A stretch of 64,000 bases of DNA from JACKEQ01 sp041389565 (GTDB taxonomy: Bacteria; Myxococcota_A; UBA796; GCA-2862545), in the NCBI GenBank assembly GCA_041389565.1, contig JAWKRP010000015.1, forward strand, positions 158,069-222,068, written 5' to 3'. Below, piece by piece: positions 52,147 through 60,064 of the stretch (its first letter is position 1; every line of letters starts with the position of its first letter). A model generated the notes under the pieces. The model did not search any database, was not told where the DNA came from, and saw only the letters and a program-made list of their open reading frames with translations. The position numbers were made by a program, and so were the translations under genes.

Positions 52147-53152
52147 GGGGATGCGCCTTGAACCACGCCCATACATCGGCCACGTCGAAGTACCGGTTGG
52201 GCGATCCGGGGAAGTTCGTGTGGTCCATCGTGGGGTCGCTGTAGTGCTCCACGATCGGGTTGTTGGCACCCCCGGATCGTCGCCACTGAGTGAGGGTCGA
52301 CGTGTTGCCGCCGTTCCGGTCGGGTCGGCTCGAGAGCGTGGACTGGACGGTGGCCGCATTGAGGGTCTTGTAGGCTTCGACAGTCGCCAGCGCCGGGAGA
52401 TCCCCACGTGCGTAATGGTCCGGCCAGTCTCCCCCCAGTCCCCCAACGTCCCTGTACACTTCGCTGTTGGTAGTGCTGAGGTTCGGGCCGGCGGTGGCGG
52501 TGCCCCCGGGAACGACATTCTCATCCATGACGCCAGTGTGGAGGAACAGGCTCTTCGCCCGCGGATCCAACCCGGGCTGTGGGAGGTTGGACACGGTGGT
52601 GGCGAGGTCGGCCTTCATGTGGCGCCGGCCCCCCAGCGTGGCGCTCTCGGCCCATATCGCCGCGAAGGTGTTCGTGGTGAAGCGCGCGTACTGGAACGCG
52701 AACATGCCTCCGAGCGAGTACCCGAACAGGAACCTGCGATTTTCGTCCAGCGGCTCACCGGTGTAGGAGATACCGGCCTCGGCCAACCGTGACGCCATCC
52801 AGCTCTGGACGGTGTTCCGCATCGCGGTCACGAAAACGATGTCGTCGACATCCTGGTAGTTGCCACTCGTCCAGTTGGTATTCCATGCTCGCGCTTCGGG
52901 AAGCGCCCCGCCCCCCGGGGTCGCACCGAACGGGTAGAAAACGACGAAGCGATCGGTATCCGGTCGCGACCCATCGATGATGGAGTGGAAGGGCCAGTCG
53001 TTCATGAAGGCTGCGGGGGCCTGTAGGCCTCCATGAAAGGCCACCACGCTCGGAAGACCTCTGCCGAGCTTCTCGATCCAGCGCTCCCAGCCGATGGGCA
53101 GCGCGACCACGAAGTCTCGGGTGATCCCGTCGACGACGATTTGTTGAGGCAT
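52136..53152 (-). CDS. Alpha/beta-hydrolase esterase, LpqC/PHB-depolymerase-like
   Basis: 338 residues, ATG 53152, no signal peptide. The nucleophile elbow GYSLGGMFAFQYA (GxSxGG) and oxyanion-hole VVAFHGGLQAP are clear. RFVVFYPFGATPGGG...AWNTNW and DVDDIVFVTAM are shared with poly(3-hydroxybutyrate) depolymerases and feruloyl esterases (Esterase_PHB). Catalytic Asp and His are plausibly DENVVPGG and DPTMDHTNFPG. The absence of a signal peptide is unusual for this mostly secreted group. It lies within the repeat-bounded cassette and precedes the FG-GAP lipoprotein gene. Confidence 0.87.
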   Translation of the reverse strand: MPQQIVVDGITRDFVVALPIGWERWIEKLGRGLPSVVAFHGGLQAPAAFMNDWPFHSIIDGSRPDTDRFVVFYPFGATPGGGALPEARAWNTNWTSGNYQDVDDIVFVTAMRNTVQSWMASRLAEAGISYTGEPLDENRRFLFGYSLGGMFAFQYARFTTNTFAAIWAESATLGGRRHMKADLATTVSNLPQPGLDPRAKSLFLHTGVMDENVVPGGTATAGPNLSTTNSEVYRDVGGLGGDWPDHYARGDLPALATVEAYKTLNAATVQSTLSSRPDRNGGNTSTLTQWRRSGGANNPIVEHYSDPTMDHTNFPGSPNRYFDVADVWAWFKAHPRVS

Positions 53153-53204
53153 GTTCCCCCCTGATTCGAAACCTGAGCGGAACGGTAGCATGGATGAGCG
53201 GGGT

Positions 53205-53271
53205 GCGTGCAGCTCAGGTCGGTTCGCTACGACCGGGTGCGCTGAGCATCCACGCAACCGCCGCGTCGGCG
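53205..53271. repeat. Direct repeat, right copy, bounding esterase/FG-GAP cassette
   Basis: Identical for 48 bp to 50490-50537, then diverging over the last 19. It contains an orphan copy of the glycosyltransferase C-terminal codons (VQLRSVRYDRVR, stop) on the plus strand, and the real 3' end of the racemase-family gene on the minus strand. The esterase start codon lies 53 bp before it. No integrase or transposase gene is found between the two copies. Confidence 0.9.
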
Positions 53272-53921
53272 TGCAGCGCCAGCGTGTCGAGCACCGGAAC
53301 GGGCACGTCCGCGGGGCCCACCAGCATGCCGAGCTCCGTGCAGCCCAGCACCACCGCGGTGGCTCCGGCATCGACCAGCGGGAGGAGCGCCGCACGGAAG
53401 GCCTCGCGAGACGCGTCCCGCACGTCGCCGACCGCGAGCTCCTCGAGGATGATGCGGTCGATCGCGGACACCTCAACAGGCACGAGCACCTCGAGCCCGC
53501 GGGACCGCAGCCGGTCGCGCACGAACGGCTGGGTCATCGTGAACCCGGTCCCGAAGAACGCGAGCGTGGTGTGGCCGTCCGCCAGGGCCCGGTCCGCGAG
53601 CGCATCGGCGATGTGCAGCACGGGCAGGCCGACCTCGGACTCCACCCGGTGCGCGAGCGCATGGAGCGAGTTGCTGCACAGCGCCACACCGTCCGCCCCC
53701 GCAGCGCGGAGGTCGCGCGCTGCGCGAACCACGAGGTCTCCCAGCGGACGCCAGCTCCCGTCGCGCCGGGCATCGCGCACCACGCCATAGTCGAGCGAGC
53801 GCAGCACGAGGTCGGCCGACCGGAACGGACCGAGGGCCGCCGCGATGCCCGTGTTGACCCGGGAGTAGTAGGTGGCGGTCGAGTGCCAGGTCACGCCCCC
53901 GACCAGTCCCAGCCGACGCAT
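53214..53921 (-). CDS. Aspartate/glutamate racemase-family protein
   Basis: 235 residues, ATG 53921. It has the family landmarks: LGLVGGVTWHSTATYY (N-terminus), catalytic Cys82 in ALCSNSLHA, and the second catalytic Cys194 in VLGCTELGML. Both cysteines are present, at the positions known for aspartate racemases, so it should interconvert L- and D-aspartate or a close relative (hydantoin or maleate isomerase-type reactions are also possible). The start shares a base with the stop of the upstream membrane protein gene (TGATG). Its 3' end lies in the right direct repeat. Confidence 0.9.
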   Translation of the reverse strand: MRRLGLVGGVTWHSTATYYSRVNTGIAAALGPFRSADLVLRSLDYGVVRDARRDGSWRPLGDLVVRAARDLRAAGADGVALCSNSLHALAHRVESEVGLPVLHIADALADRALADGHTTLAFFGTGFTMTQPFVRDRLRSRGLEVLVPVEVSAIDRIILEELAVGDVRDASREAFRAALLPLVDAGATAVVLGCTELGMLVGPADVPVPVLDTLALHADAAVAWMLSAPGRSEPT

Positions 53922-55930
53922 CAGCGCGCTCCCTTCCCACAGCGCGCCTTCGGACGCGTCCACACGCGGTACTGGTGCAGCTGGCCCTTCGCCTTCGACG
54001 ACTGGTCCACGAAGCCGTGCGCGACGAGCGCCGGGCGGAGCGGCTGGAGCTGCTGCATGTGCGCGCGGGTGAGCACGAGCCCCGTGACGCAGCGCTTCTC
54101 GACCTGGTTCATGAACCACGGGACCGGGATGGACGGCGTGGGCTGCTCCATGAACGTGAAGATGCGGTGGCGCTGCGAGACCTCGGCCTCGCCGAGCGCG
54201 TGCTTCAGGTGGTCGATGTAGATGCGGCGGACCCCGAGGATCTTCGGCCGCTCCGGATCGATGGTGAGGGTGAGCGCGATGACCGAGGGCACGGCCACCA
54301 CCTCGTCCGGACCGACGAGGTCGAGCAGGAGGTTCGAGGCGATCACCCCACCTCCCTCGCCGTGCTTCCACTCCGCGAACCGGAGGCTGGCGAAGTTCTC
54401 GCGGTCGAAGGTGAACGGCTGACGCGCCGTGAACGCGACCATCGCGATGCCGAACCCGAGCAGGCCGAGCCCGCGGAGCGCAGGCCGCACGCTCGACATC
54501 GCCAGGTGACCCATCAGTCCGACCGCGCCCGCCGCGAGCAGGGGGAACGGGATGGCCCACAGCGACCGCCACGTCATCAGCCGGCCCGCGTGCTCGCCGA
54601 GGAAGTCCCGCAGGACCGGGTGGAACAGCAGCGCGATGCAGACCAGGAGGTACCGGGCCATCCACTCCGCGCCGGGCAGGCGGCTCCACCGCATCAGGGT
54701 GGGGAGCGCGACGGCGCCGGCGAGCGTGAACCAGGCGCGCCCTTGGGTCCCGAGCACCGCGCCGATGTCCTCGGTGACGCCCGTGTAGCCGGATGCTTCC
54801 GCAGCTGTGGGGTCGTAGCGCACGAGCAGCAGCATGCCGACGAGGGGTGCGGCCGAGAGCAGCCCGCCCACGGCGAGCTTCACGCCCTTCAGGTCGATCG
54901 ACAGGCTCGCGAGCACGACGATCGCGGCGGCCATCGGGCTGACGACCATGCCGGTGGAGGTCGCGAGCGCCCCGGCGCACTGCGCGAGCACCAGGGCCAC
55001 CCACGTCCGGGCGCTGGGACGGCGCGAGAACTCCAGCGCGAAGTGGAGGACGAGGGGCACGCACAGCACCACGAACACGCCCTTCCCCTGGAACAGGCGC
55101 GCGTAGCCGAAGTTCCCGAAGGCCACGAAGTGCCCCGCCCACACGGTGAGCATCGGCACGTAGGCGAGCAGCGCGACCCGCGCGCCGCCCGGACCGAGCC
55201 AGCGCCGCGCGACGAGCCACGTGGCGAACGACGTGAACGTGACGGTGAGCGCGGGGATCAGGAAGTAGTAGGCGTCCTGACCCGATAGTCCCGTGAATCG
55301 CAGGATCACGGACACGAGGGTCTCGAAGCCCTGCGCGCGATGCGCGGGCTGCTGCACGGGCAGCGTGAGGTCGCCGTGCAGCACGTCGAACCCGAGCAGC
55401 GGGAGCCCGCTGTGGCGCACGGTCTGTACGGCCTGCGTCAGGTAGTAGACGTCGTCGCCCTCGGGCCGGTGGATCCAGAGGTAGGCGAGCAGGCCGAGCC
55501 CCGTGGTGACGGCGATCCCGACGAGGTCGCGCACTGTGGCGTCGGGCAGCTCGGGCACCGGAGCGCGGAGCGACCGGATCTGGAGCGCCGCCACGACGAA
55601 TGCACCGCCGGCCATCGCGGTGGACCCGATCCAGCCGAGCGCGTACGCGGCCGTGATCGCGACGAGCGGCACGGCGAGCAGCAGCGTGGGGTCGGGCCAG
55701 CCATCGTCCGTGGGATCGACCGGGGGCTCGTCTGTCGATGGCGGCTCCCGGACGATCCACACCGTCGTCGCCACCGCCAGCAGGACGGGGACCACGAGCC
55801 CCCAGCAGAACGCGTCGAACGAGCCCCCGAGGCGGACGACCAGCGTGAAGTAGAGCTGGAACCACCCCAATCCACAGACGAGCGCCACGGCGATCCGCTG
55901 GGGCAGCTGACGGTGGAGCTGGGTGGACAT
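53921..55930 (-). CDS. Polytopic membrane protein, glycosyltransferase-like
   Basis: 669 residues from ATG 55930 with about 12-14 hydrophobic segments. An extracytoplasmic loop has EGDDVYYLTQAVQTVRHSG (about 148-166), an acidic pair as in GT-C enzymes. A soluble tail (about 510-669) follows the membrane part. The family is not certain: the EGYSN motif of the other two membrane proteins is missing. It is translationally coupled to the racemase gene, so a D-amino-acid or glycan-modifying envelope pathway is conceivable. Confidence 0.72.
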   Translation of the reverse strand: MSTQLHRQLPQRIAVALVCGLGWFQLYFTLVVRLGGSFDAFCWGLVVPVLLAVATTVWIVREPPSTDEPPVDPTDDGWPDPTLLLAVPLVAITAAYALGWIGSTAMAGGAFVVAALQIRSLRAPVPELPDATVRDLVGIAVTTGLGLLAYLWIHRPEGDDVYYLTQAVQTVRHSGLPLLGFDVLHGDLTLPVQQPAHRAQGFETLVSVILRFTGLSGQDAYYFLIPALTVTFTSFATWLVARRWLGPGGARVALLAYVPMLTVWAGHFVAFGNFGYARLFQGKGVFVVLCVPLVLHFALEFSRRPSARTWVALVLAQCAGALATSTGMVVSPMAAAIVVLASLSIDLKGVKLAVGGLLSAAPLVGMLLLVRYDPTAAEASGYTGVTEDIGAVLGTQGRAWFTLAGAVALPTLMRWSRLPGAEWMARYLLVCIALLFHPVLRDFLGEHAGRLMTWRSLWAIPFPLLAAGAVGLMGHLAMSSVRPALRGLGLLGFGIAMVAFTARQPFTFDRENFASLRFAEWKHGEGGGVIASNLLLDLVGPDEVVAVPSVIALTLTIDPERPKILGVRRIYIDHLKHALGEAEVSQRHRIFTFMEQPTPSIPVPWFMNQVEKRCVTGLVLTRAHMQQLQPLRPALVAHGFVDQSSKAKGQLHQYRVWTRPKARCGKGAR

Positions 55931-56005
55931 CGGCGGCCCGCCTAACGCAAAGCCGGATAGGATGACGACCGGAATGGCGCCCGGAGTGGGCGCGGAGGTC
56001 TGCTG

Positions 56006-57058
56006 GTGTCCCGCGTGCTCCTCGCTCTCTGCTGGATGGGTTGCTCCGGGGGTGCCCCGACGCCGGTCGACCCCGAGGTCGACGCGGATGCAGATGCCGA
56101 CGCCGACACGGATGCCGACTCCGATGCGGACACGGATGCCGACTCCGATGTGGACACCGATGCGGACACCGACGCAGACGCGGACACCGATTCCGATGCG
56201 GACACCGACACCGACACCGACTCGGATGTGGATACCGACGCAGACACCGACGCAGACGCGGACACCGACGCAGACGCCGATACCGACACGGACACCGACG
56301 CGGACGCCGACACCGATACGGACACCGACGATACGAGCGTCGACACCGGTCCGCTCCCGTATCCGTGGGTCCGCATCGAAGGCGGGGCGTTCCTGATGGG
56401 CTCGACCGACGGGATCGCGCATCCCCAGGAGGTGCCGCAACACACCGTGACCGTGCCGACCTTCGCCATCATGGGGCTCGAGGTGCAGTCCACCGACTAC
56501 CATGCCTGCATCGCGGCCGGCGCGTGCACGGAGGTCCCGGTCGACCCGCTGTGTACGGACGGAACAGTGGCTGGCATGCCGCAGAGCTGCCTCACCTGGT
56601 ACCAGGCGCACGACTTCTGCGAATGGTTCGGCGGGCGCCTGCCCTCCGAGTCGGAGTGGGAGTACGCCGCGCGGTCGGGCGGGATGGACGTGCAGTACCC
56701 GTGGGGCGACACCCCCGTCCCGCCGGACTGCACGCGCGTGAACATCGGCGGGAACGGGCCGTGGTGTCCGGGCGCCAACGGGCTGTGGCCGAGCTGCCAG
56801 CACCCGCTCGGCGACACCTCGACCGGCCTGTGCGAGGTGGCCGGCAACGTGTTCGAGTGGACCGAGGACTGGTTCTGGGACGGCTACATCGACCACCCGA
56901 ACGACGGGAGCCCCCGCACCGACATCCTGTTCGACTTCAAGGTGATGCGCGGTGGCGCCATCGGGAGCGCCGCCTCCCCCCGCGTGCGCGAGCGCACTTT
57001 CCACCCGCCGACCTTCTGGTACGGCGGCATGGGCGCGCGCTGCGCGATGGACCTGTAG
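56006..57058 (+). CDS. FGE/SUMF1-fold lipoprotein with Asp-rich linker, no catalytic Cys
   Basis: 350 residues from GTG 56006 with GGAGG upstream. Lipobox LCWMGC (Cys13) is followed by a tract of about 90 residues made of Asp alternating with Ala, Thr, Ser or Val (24-112). The C-terminal domain (about 118-350) is the sulfatase-modifying-factor fold: EGGAFLMGS, RLPSESEWEYAARSGG, YPWGD, GNVFEWTEDWF and MRGGAIGS. In active enzymes two cysteines follow RGG; here the region reads RGGAIGSAASPRVRER, without cysteine. It is thus probably a binding or structural member. The stop shares a base with the next gene's GTG. Confidence 0.88.
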   Translation: MSRVLLALCWMGCSGGAPTPVDPEVDADADADADTDADSDADTDADSDVDTDADTDADADTDSDADTDTDTDSDVDTDADTDADADTDADADTDTDTDADADTDTDTDDTSVDTGPLPYPWVRIEGGAFLMGSTDGIAHPQEVPQHTVTVPTFAIMGLEVQSTDYHACIAAGACTEVPVDPLCTDGTVAGMPQSCLTWYQAHDFCEWFGGRLPSESEWEYAARSGGMDVQYPWGDTPVPPDCTRVNIGGNGPWCPGANGLWPSCQHPLGDTSTGLCEVAGNVFEWTEDWFWDGYIDHPNDGSPRTDILFDFKVMRGGAIGSAASPRVRERTFHPPTFWYGGMGARCAMDL

Positions 57059-58227
57059 TGCCCGGGGTCCCGCGGAGGGCCGTGCTGCAGGGCCTGATCG
57101 CGGGTGGGCTCGTCGGATGGCCCACGGCGGGCTGGGCGCGACGCGGGCGGCTGCGTCCGGACCCCGACTTCGCGCGCCTGCTGCCCTGGGAGCCGTATGC
57201 GGTGGGCGTTCGTCCGTTCCGGGAGGGGGGTGTGCGGCTCGAGCGGGACGCGCCGCTCGCGGGCAAGGCATTGGTGCACAACTACGGGCACGGGGGTGCG
57301 GGCATCACGCTGGCGTTCGGGTGCGCCGAGGAGGCCGCAGACCTCGTGGAGGCCGCCATCCGGGAGCAGGGCGAGCGTCCTGCGAGCGTGGCGGTGATCG
57401 GGACCGGTGTGATCGGCATGACGACCGCTGCAGCGCTCGTGAGGCGCCGTCCGAAGCTCCCGGTGACCGTGTACACCCGCGAGCTCGACCTGCGCGAGAC
57501 CACGTCCGCCGTCGCGGGGGGCCAGTTCGAGCCGTCGGGGGTGTGGCGCCAGCACGCCGATGACGCCGGGCGCGCGCGGCTCGAGCGCTGGCTGCGCGGC
57601 TCGCGGGACCGGATCCGGGCGCTGGAGCCCGAGTGGGCGAAGTACGGCATCGCCGAGCGCGACAACTTCACGCTCGCGAACGGCTCGGTGGGCTTCGACG
57701 AGGGCACGCCGCGTGACGTGGTCGCGGAGCCCACGTCCCTGGCGCTGCCGTTCGAGCGTCTGCGCGCACCGGGCCGCCGGTACCGGACCTGGCTGCTCGA
57801 CCCCCCTCGCCTGCTCCCGGCGCTCCGGTCGGATCTCGAGCGCGACGGCGTGCGGTTCGAGCAGCGCGGGTTCCGCACGCCTGACGACGTCGCGCAGCTC
57901 GACCAGACCGTGCTCGTGAACTGCACGGGCTACGGCGCGAAGGCGCTGTTCGGCGACGACGCGCTCGTCCCCCAGCGCGGGCACCTCGTGAAGCTCGTGC
58001 GGCCCTCCGAGAAGCACGACTACCTGTTCGGTGGGGGCTGCGGGCACGGGGTGACGTCGTACGTGTTCTGTCGGCACGACGACATCGTGGTCGGAGGCAC
58101 GGTGCTGTCGGGCGACGACCGCCCGTTCGTCGACGACACGGACGGGCCGGTGTTCGAGCGGCTCCTGGCGAACGCGGCGGCCGTGTTCGCGGGCCTCCCG
58201 GAGCAGTGCGTCCCGACGAGGCCGTGA
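57058..58227 (+). CDS. Tat-exported, circularly permuted D-amino-acid-oxidase-like flavoprotein
   Basis: 389 residues from GTG 57058, overlapping the FGE-like stop by one base. The N-terminus VPRRAVLQGLIAGGLVG is a twin-arginine signal. The next segment (about 48-100) reads GVRPFREGGVRLERD and HNYGHGGAGITLAFGCAEEAA. That is the motif that ends ordinary D-amino-acid oxidases (RPVR...RLERE...HNYGHGGYG), including the substrate-binding Arg (R52). Only then comes the Rossmann start VAVIGTGVIGMTTAAAL (111-127), followed by the middle (TTSAVAGGQFEPSG, VNCTGYGAKAL, GGTVLSGD). The chain stops where the permuted segment would belong. It should oxidise D-amino acids or a similar substrate in the periplasm; activity unproven. 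Confidence 0.88.
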   Translation: MPGVPRRAVLQGLIAGGLVGWPTAGWARRGRLRPDPDFARLLPWEPYAVGVRPFREGGVRLERDAPLAGKALVHNYGHGGAGITLAFGCAEEAADLVEAAIREQGERPASVAVIGTGVIGMTTAAALVRRRPKLPVTVYTRELDLRETTSAVAGGQFEPSGVWRQHADDAGRARLERWLRGSRDRIRALEPEWAKYGIAERDNFTLANGSVGFDEGTPRDVVAEPTSLALPFERLRAPGRRYRTWLLDPPRLLPALRSDLERDGVRFEQRGFRTPDDVAQLDQTVLVNCTGYGAKALFGDDALVPQRGHLVKLVRPSEKHDYLFGGGCGHGVTSYVFCRHDDIVVGGTVLSGDDRPFVDDTDGPVFERLLANAAAVFAGLPEQCVPTRP

Positions 58228-58279
58228 TCCCCGGCAGTCCTCGGCCCAACCCCTCGAACGAGCACGGCCGGGAACGGGG

Positions 58280-58996
58280 CTACGGGAGGCGCTCGAACGC
58301 TCCCGGCTCGAGGAGGGGCACCAGGAAGACCTCGCCGTCCAGGTCGGTGGTCGGCTCGCCCCGCGCGTCGACGGCCTCGGCACGGACCGCGACCACGTCG
58401 GCTCCCTCCAGGCGCCGACCCACGGCGATGGAACGGGCCCCCCGCCCACACCACACCTCGCCCGGAAGCTCTACGTAGACGCAGTCGAGCTCGTCCTCCG
58501 GTTCCGCTCCGGCGAGCTCGTGACCTTCGAAGTCCTGGTAGCGGAGCTCCTCGGTCCCCACGACCGAGAGCCACTCGGCGAGCCGTCGGACCCCGGGCTC
58601 GGCCGCTTGGAACGCGGCCCGTGTGCGGACGAGCGCCACCGCGGGATGCCCTTGCACGTCGAGGTCGGTCAGCGGCATGGACCCGTCGGCCGTCCGCACG
58701 TCGGTCTGACCGACCCGGAGCTCGCCGCGCGTACGCGCCCGGATCGCCCGGCGAACCTCCTGCACGGCCCACGACGCACCCAGCACGAGCGCGCCGACTC
58801 CGACGATCGCTACGCCCGTCCCGGCGCGCCCCAGGGCGACGGACGCCACGAGGCCCGCGCCCAGCAAAGCCGAGGCGAGGCCCAGACCCGTCGGCACCGG
58901 ACGCACGGCCAGGGAGGGACGCAGCACGAAGTCGCGTCCGGCCACCGTGCGGAGGTCCGTGACGATCGCCCCGTCGACCACGACGTCGTAGAACAT
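58280..58996 (-). CDS. Membrane protein of unknown function
   Basis: 238 residues, ATG 58996. Two adjacent hydrophobic segments (about 36-55 and 60-79) form a hairpin; the remainder (about 85-238) is soluble and beta-rich, with segments such as LRVGQTDVRT and DLDGEVFLVPLLEPGAFERLP. No signal peptide or known domain. It converges with the flavoprotein gene and is 66 bp from the LRR gene upstream. Confidence 0.72.
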   Translation of the reverse strand: MFYDVVVDGAIVTDLRTVAGRDFVLRPSLAVRPVPTGLGLASALLGAGLVASVALGRAGTGVAIVGVGALVLGASWAVQEVRRAIRARTRGELRVGQTDVRTADGSMPLTDLDVQGHPAVALVRTRAAFQAAEPGVRRLAEWLSVVGTEELRYQDFEGHELAGAEPEDELDCVYVELPGEVWCGRGARSIAVGRRLEGADVVAVRAEAVDARGEPTTDLDGEVFLVPLLEPGAFERLP

Positions 58997-59062
58997 CTGC
59001 TGCCCTTCGTTGGGTTCCCACTATCGGCCCGCCGGCGTACAGGCGCAGGAATCACGGGCGCT

Positions 59063-59998
59063 TCAGAGCTGCACGTCTCCGAAGCGCTCGACCAGGCGCG
59101 CCTCGTCGTGGTCCGTGAGCCGATTCCCCGGGACCCGCAGGTCGCGAAGCGCACCCAGGTGCCCGGACGCCAGCAGCGCTTCCGCGCCCTTCGTGCCGAT
59201 CTTGCAGGATCCGAGGGCCAGGGTCTCCACGGTCTCCAGGAACGCACACTGCGAGAGGGCCACCACACCGGGATCCCCGAGCTCCGTGCCCCACAGCAGC
59301 AGCTCGCGGAGCTTCGGGAACCGCGCGGTCGCTTCGCCGAACAGCGCGGCCCCACGCCGGGCGCCGATCCGCACGAGCGTGAGGTTCAGGGACTCCAGGC
59401 TCGCGAGCCGGTCGGTCGTGAACAGCGCGCGCAGGTCGTCGTCGGTGAGCGTGTTGCGGCCGAGATCCAGTGTGCGCACACGCTCCAGCTCCGGACAGGA
59501 CTCGAGGAACGCGGTCATCCGGCCGCGCGCCTGCGTCAGCTCGACGCGGACCACCGGCTCGGTCGTGAGCAGCTCGGCGGCGTTCGGCACGAAGTCCATC
59601 GCGGCCATCTTCACGCTGTGGACGAAGCCGCGCTCGAACGTCCAGAACGTCGGATTCCCCTTCACGAAGGTCTGTTTGCCCTCGATGCCGTATTCCGTGC
59701 GCGCCCCCTTGAAGCGCCCCACCCACTCGGGCTTGTGGCGGTCGAGCAGCGCCTTCTCCCGTGCTTCGAGCGCCTCCCGACGCTCCGGATCGCTGTCGGT
59801 CAGGGCCGCCAGGGTGAGCTGGACGGCGATGAGCTCGCCTCGGGGGTCGCCCTGCTGGCCGTAGAGGTCCGCGACCACCCAGCGCGGCGCGTCGTCGTCG
59901 GGACGCGCGATCACCTCGGCGAGCAGGCCCTCGCGCGTGGCGTCGGGAGGCAGGGGTGCGGGAGTCCGGCGGATGACGCGGGTGAACCAGTCGCTCAT
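59063..59998 (-). CDS. Repeat-companion (TIGR02996-like) leucine-rich-repeat protein
   Basis: 311 residues, ATG 59998, no signal peptide. Residues about 21-60 (REGLLAEVIARPDDDAPRWVVADLYGQQGDPRGELI) match the domain that precedes LRR arrays in Planctomycetes and Myxococcota proteins. From about 150 come LRR units (RTLDLGRNTLTDDDLRALF, ESLNLTLVRIG, RELLLWGTELGDPGVVAL, ETLALGSCKIG, RDLRVPGNRLTDHD). Probably a cytoplasmic protein-interaction module. It is divergent from the STN-like gene at 60065, with 66 bp between. Confidence 0.87.
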   Translation of the reverse strand: MSDWFTRVIRRTPAPLPPDATREGLLAEVIARPDDDAPRWVVADLYGQQGDPRGELIAVQLTLAALTDSDPERREALEAREKALLDRHKPEWVGRFKGARTEYGIEGKQTFVKGNPTFWTFERGFVHSVKMAAMDFVPNAAELLTTEPVVRVELTQARGRMTAFLESCPELERVRTLDLGRNTLTDDDLRALFTTDRLASLESLNLTLVRIGARRGAALFGEATARFPKLRELLLWGTELGDPGVVALSQCAFLETVETLALGSCKIGTKGAEALLASGHLGALRDLRVPGNRLTDHDEARLVERFGDVQL

Positions 59999-60064
59999 GC
60001 GCGGATGCTACGATCGTCCGGTGCCTGGCGCGAGCCGACGCGGTCGACCGACACCCGGGGATGC

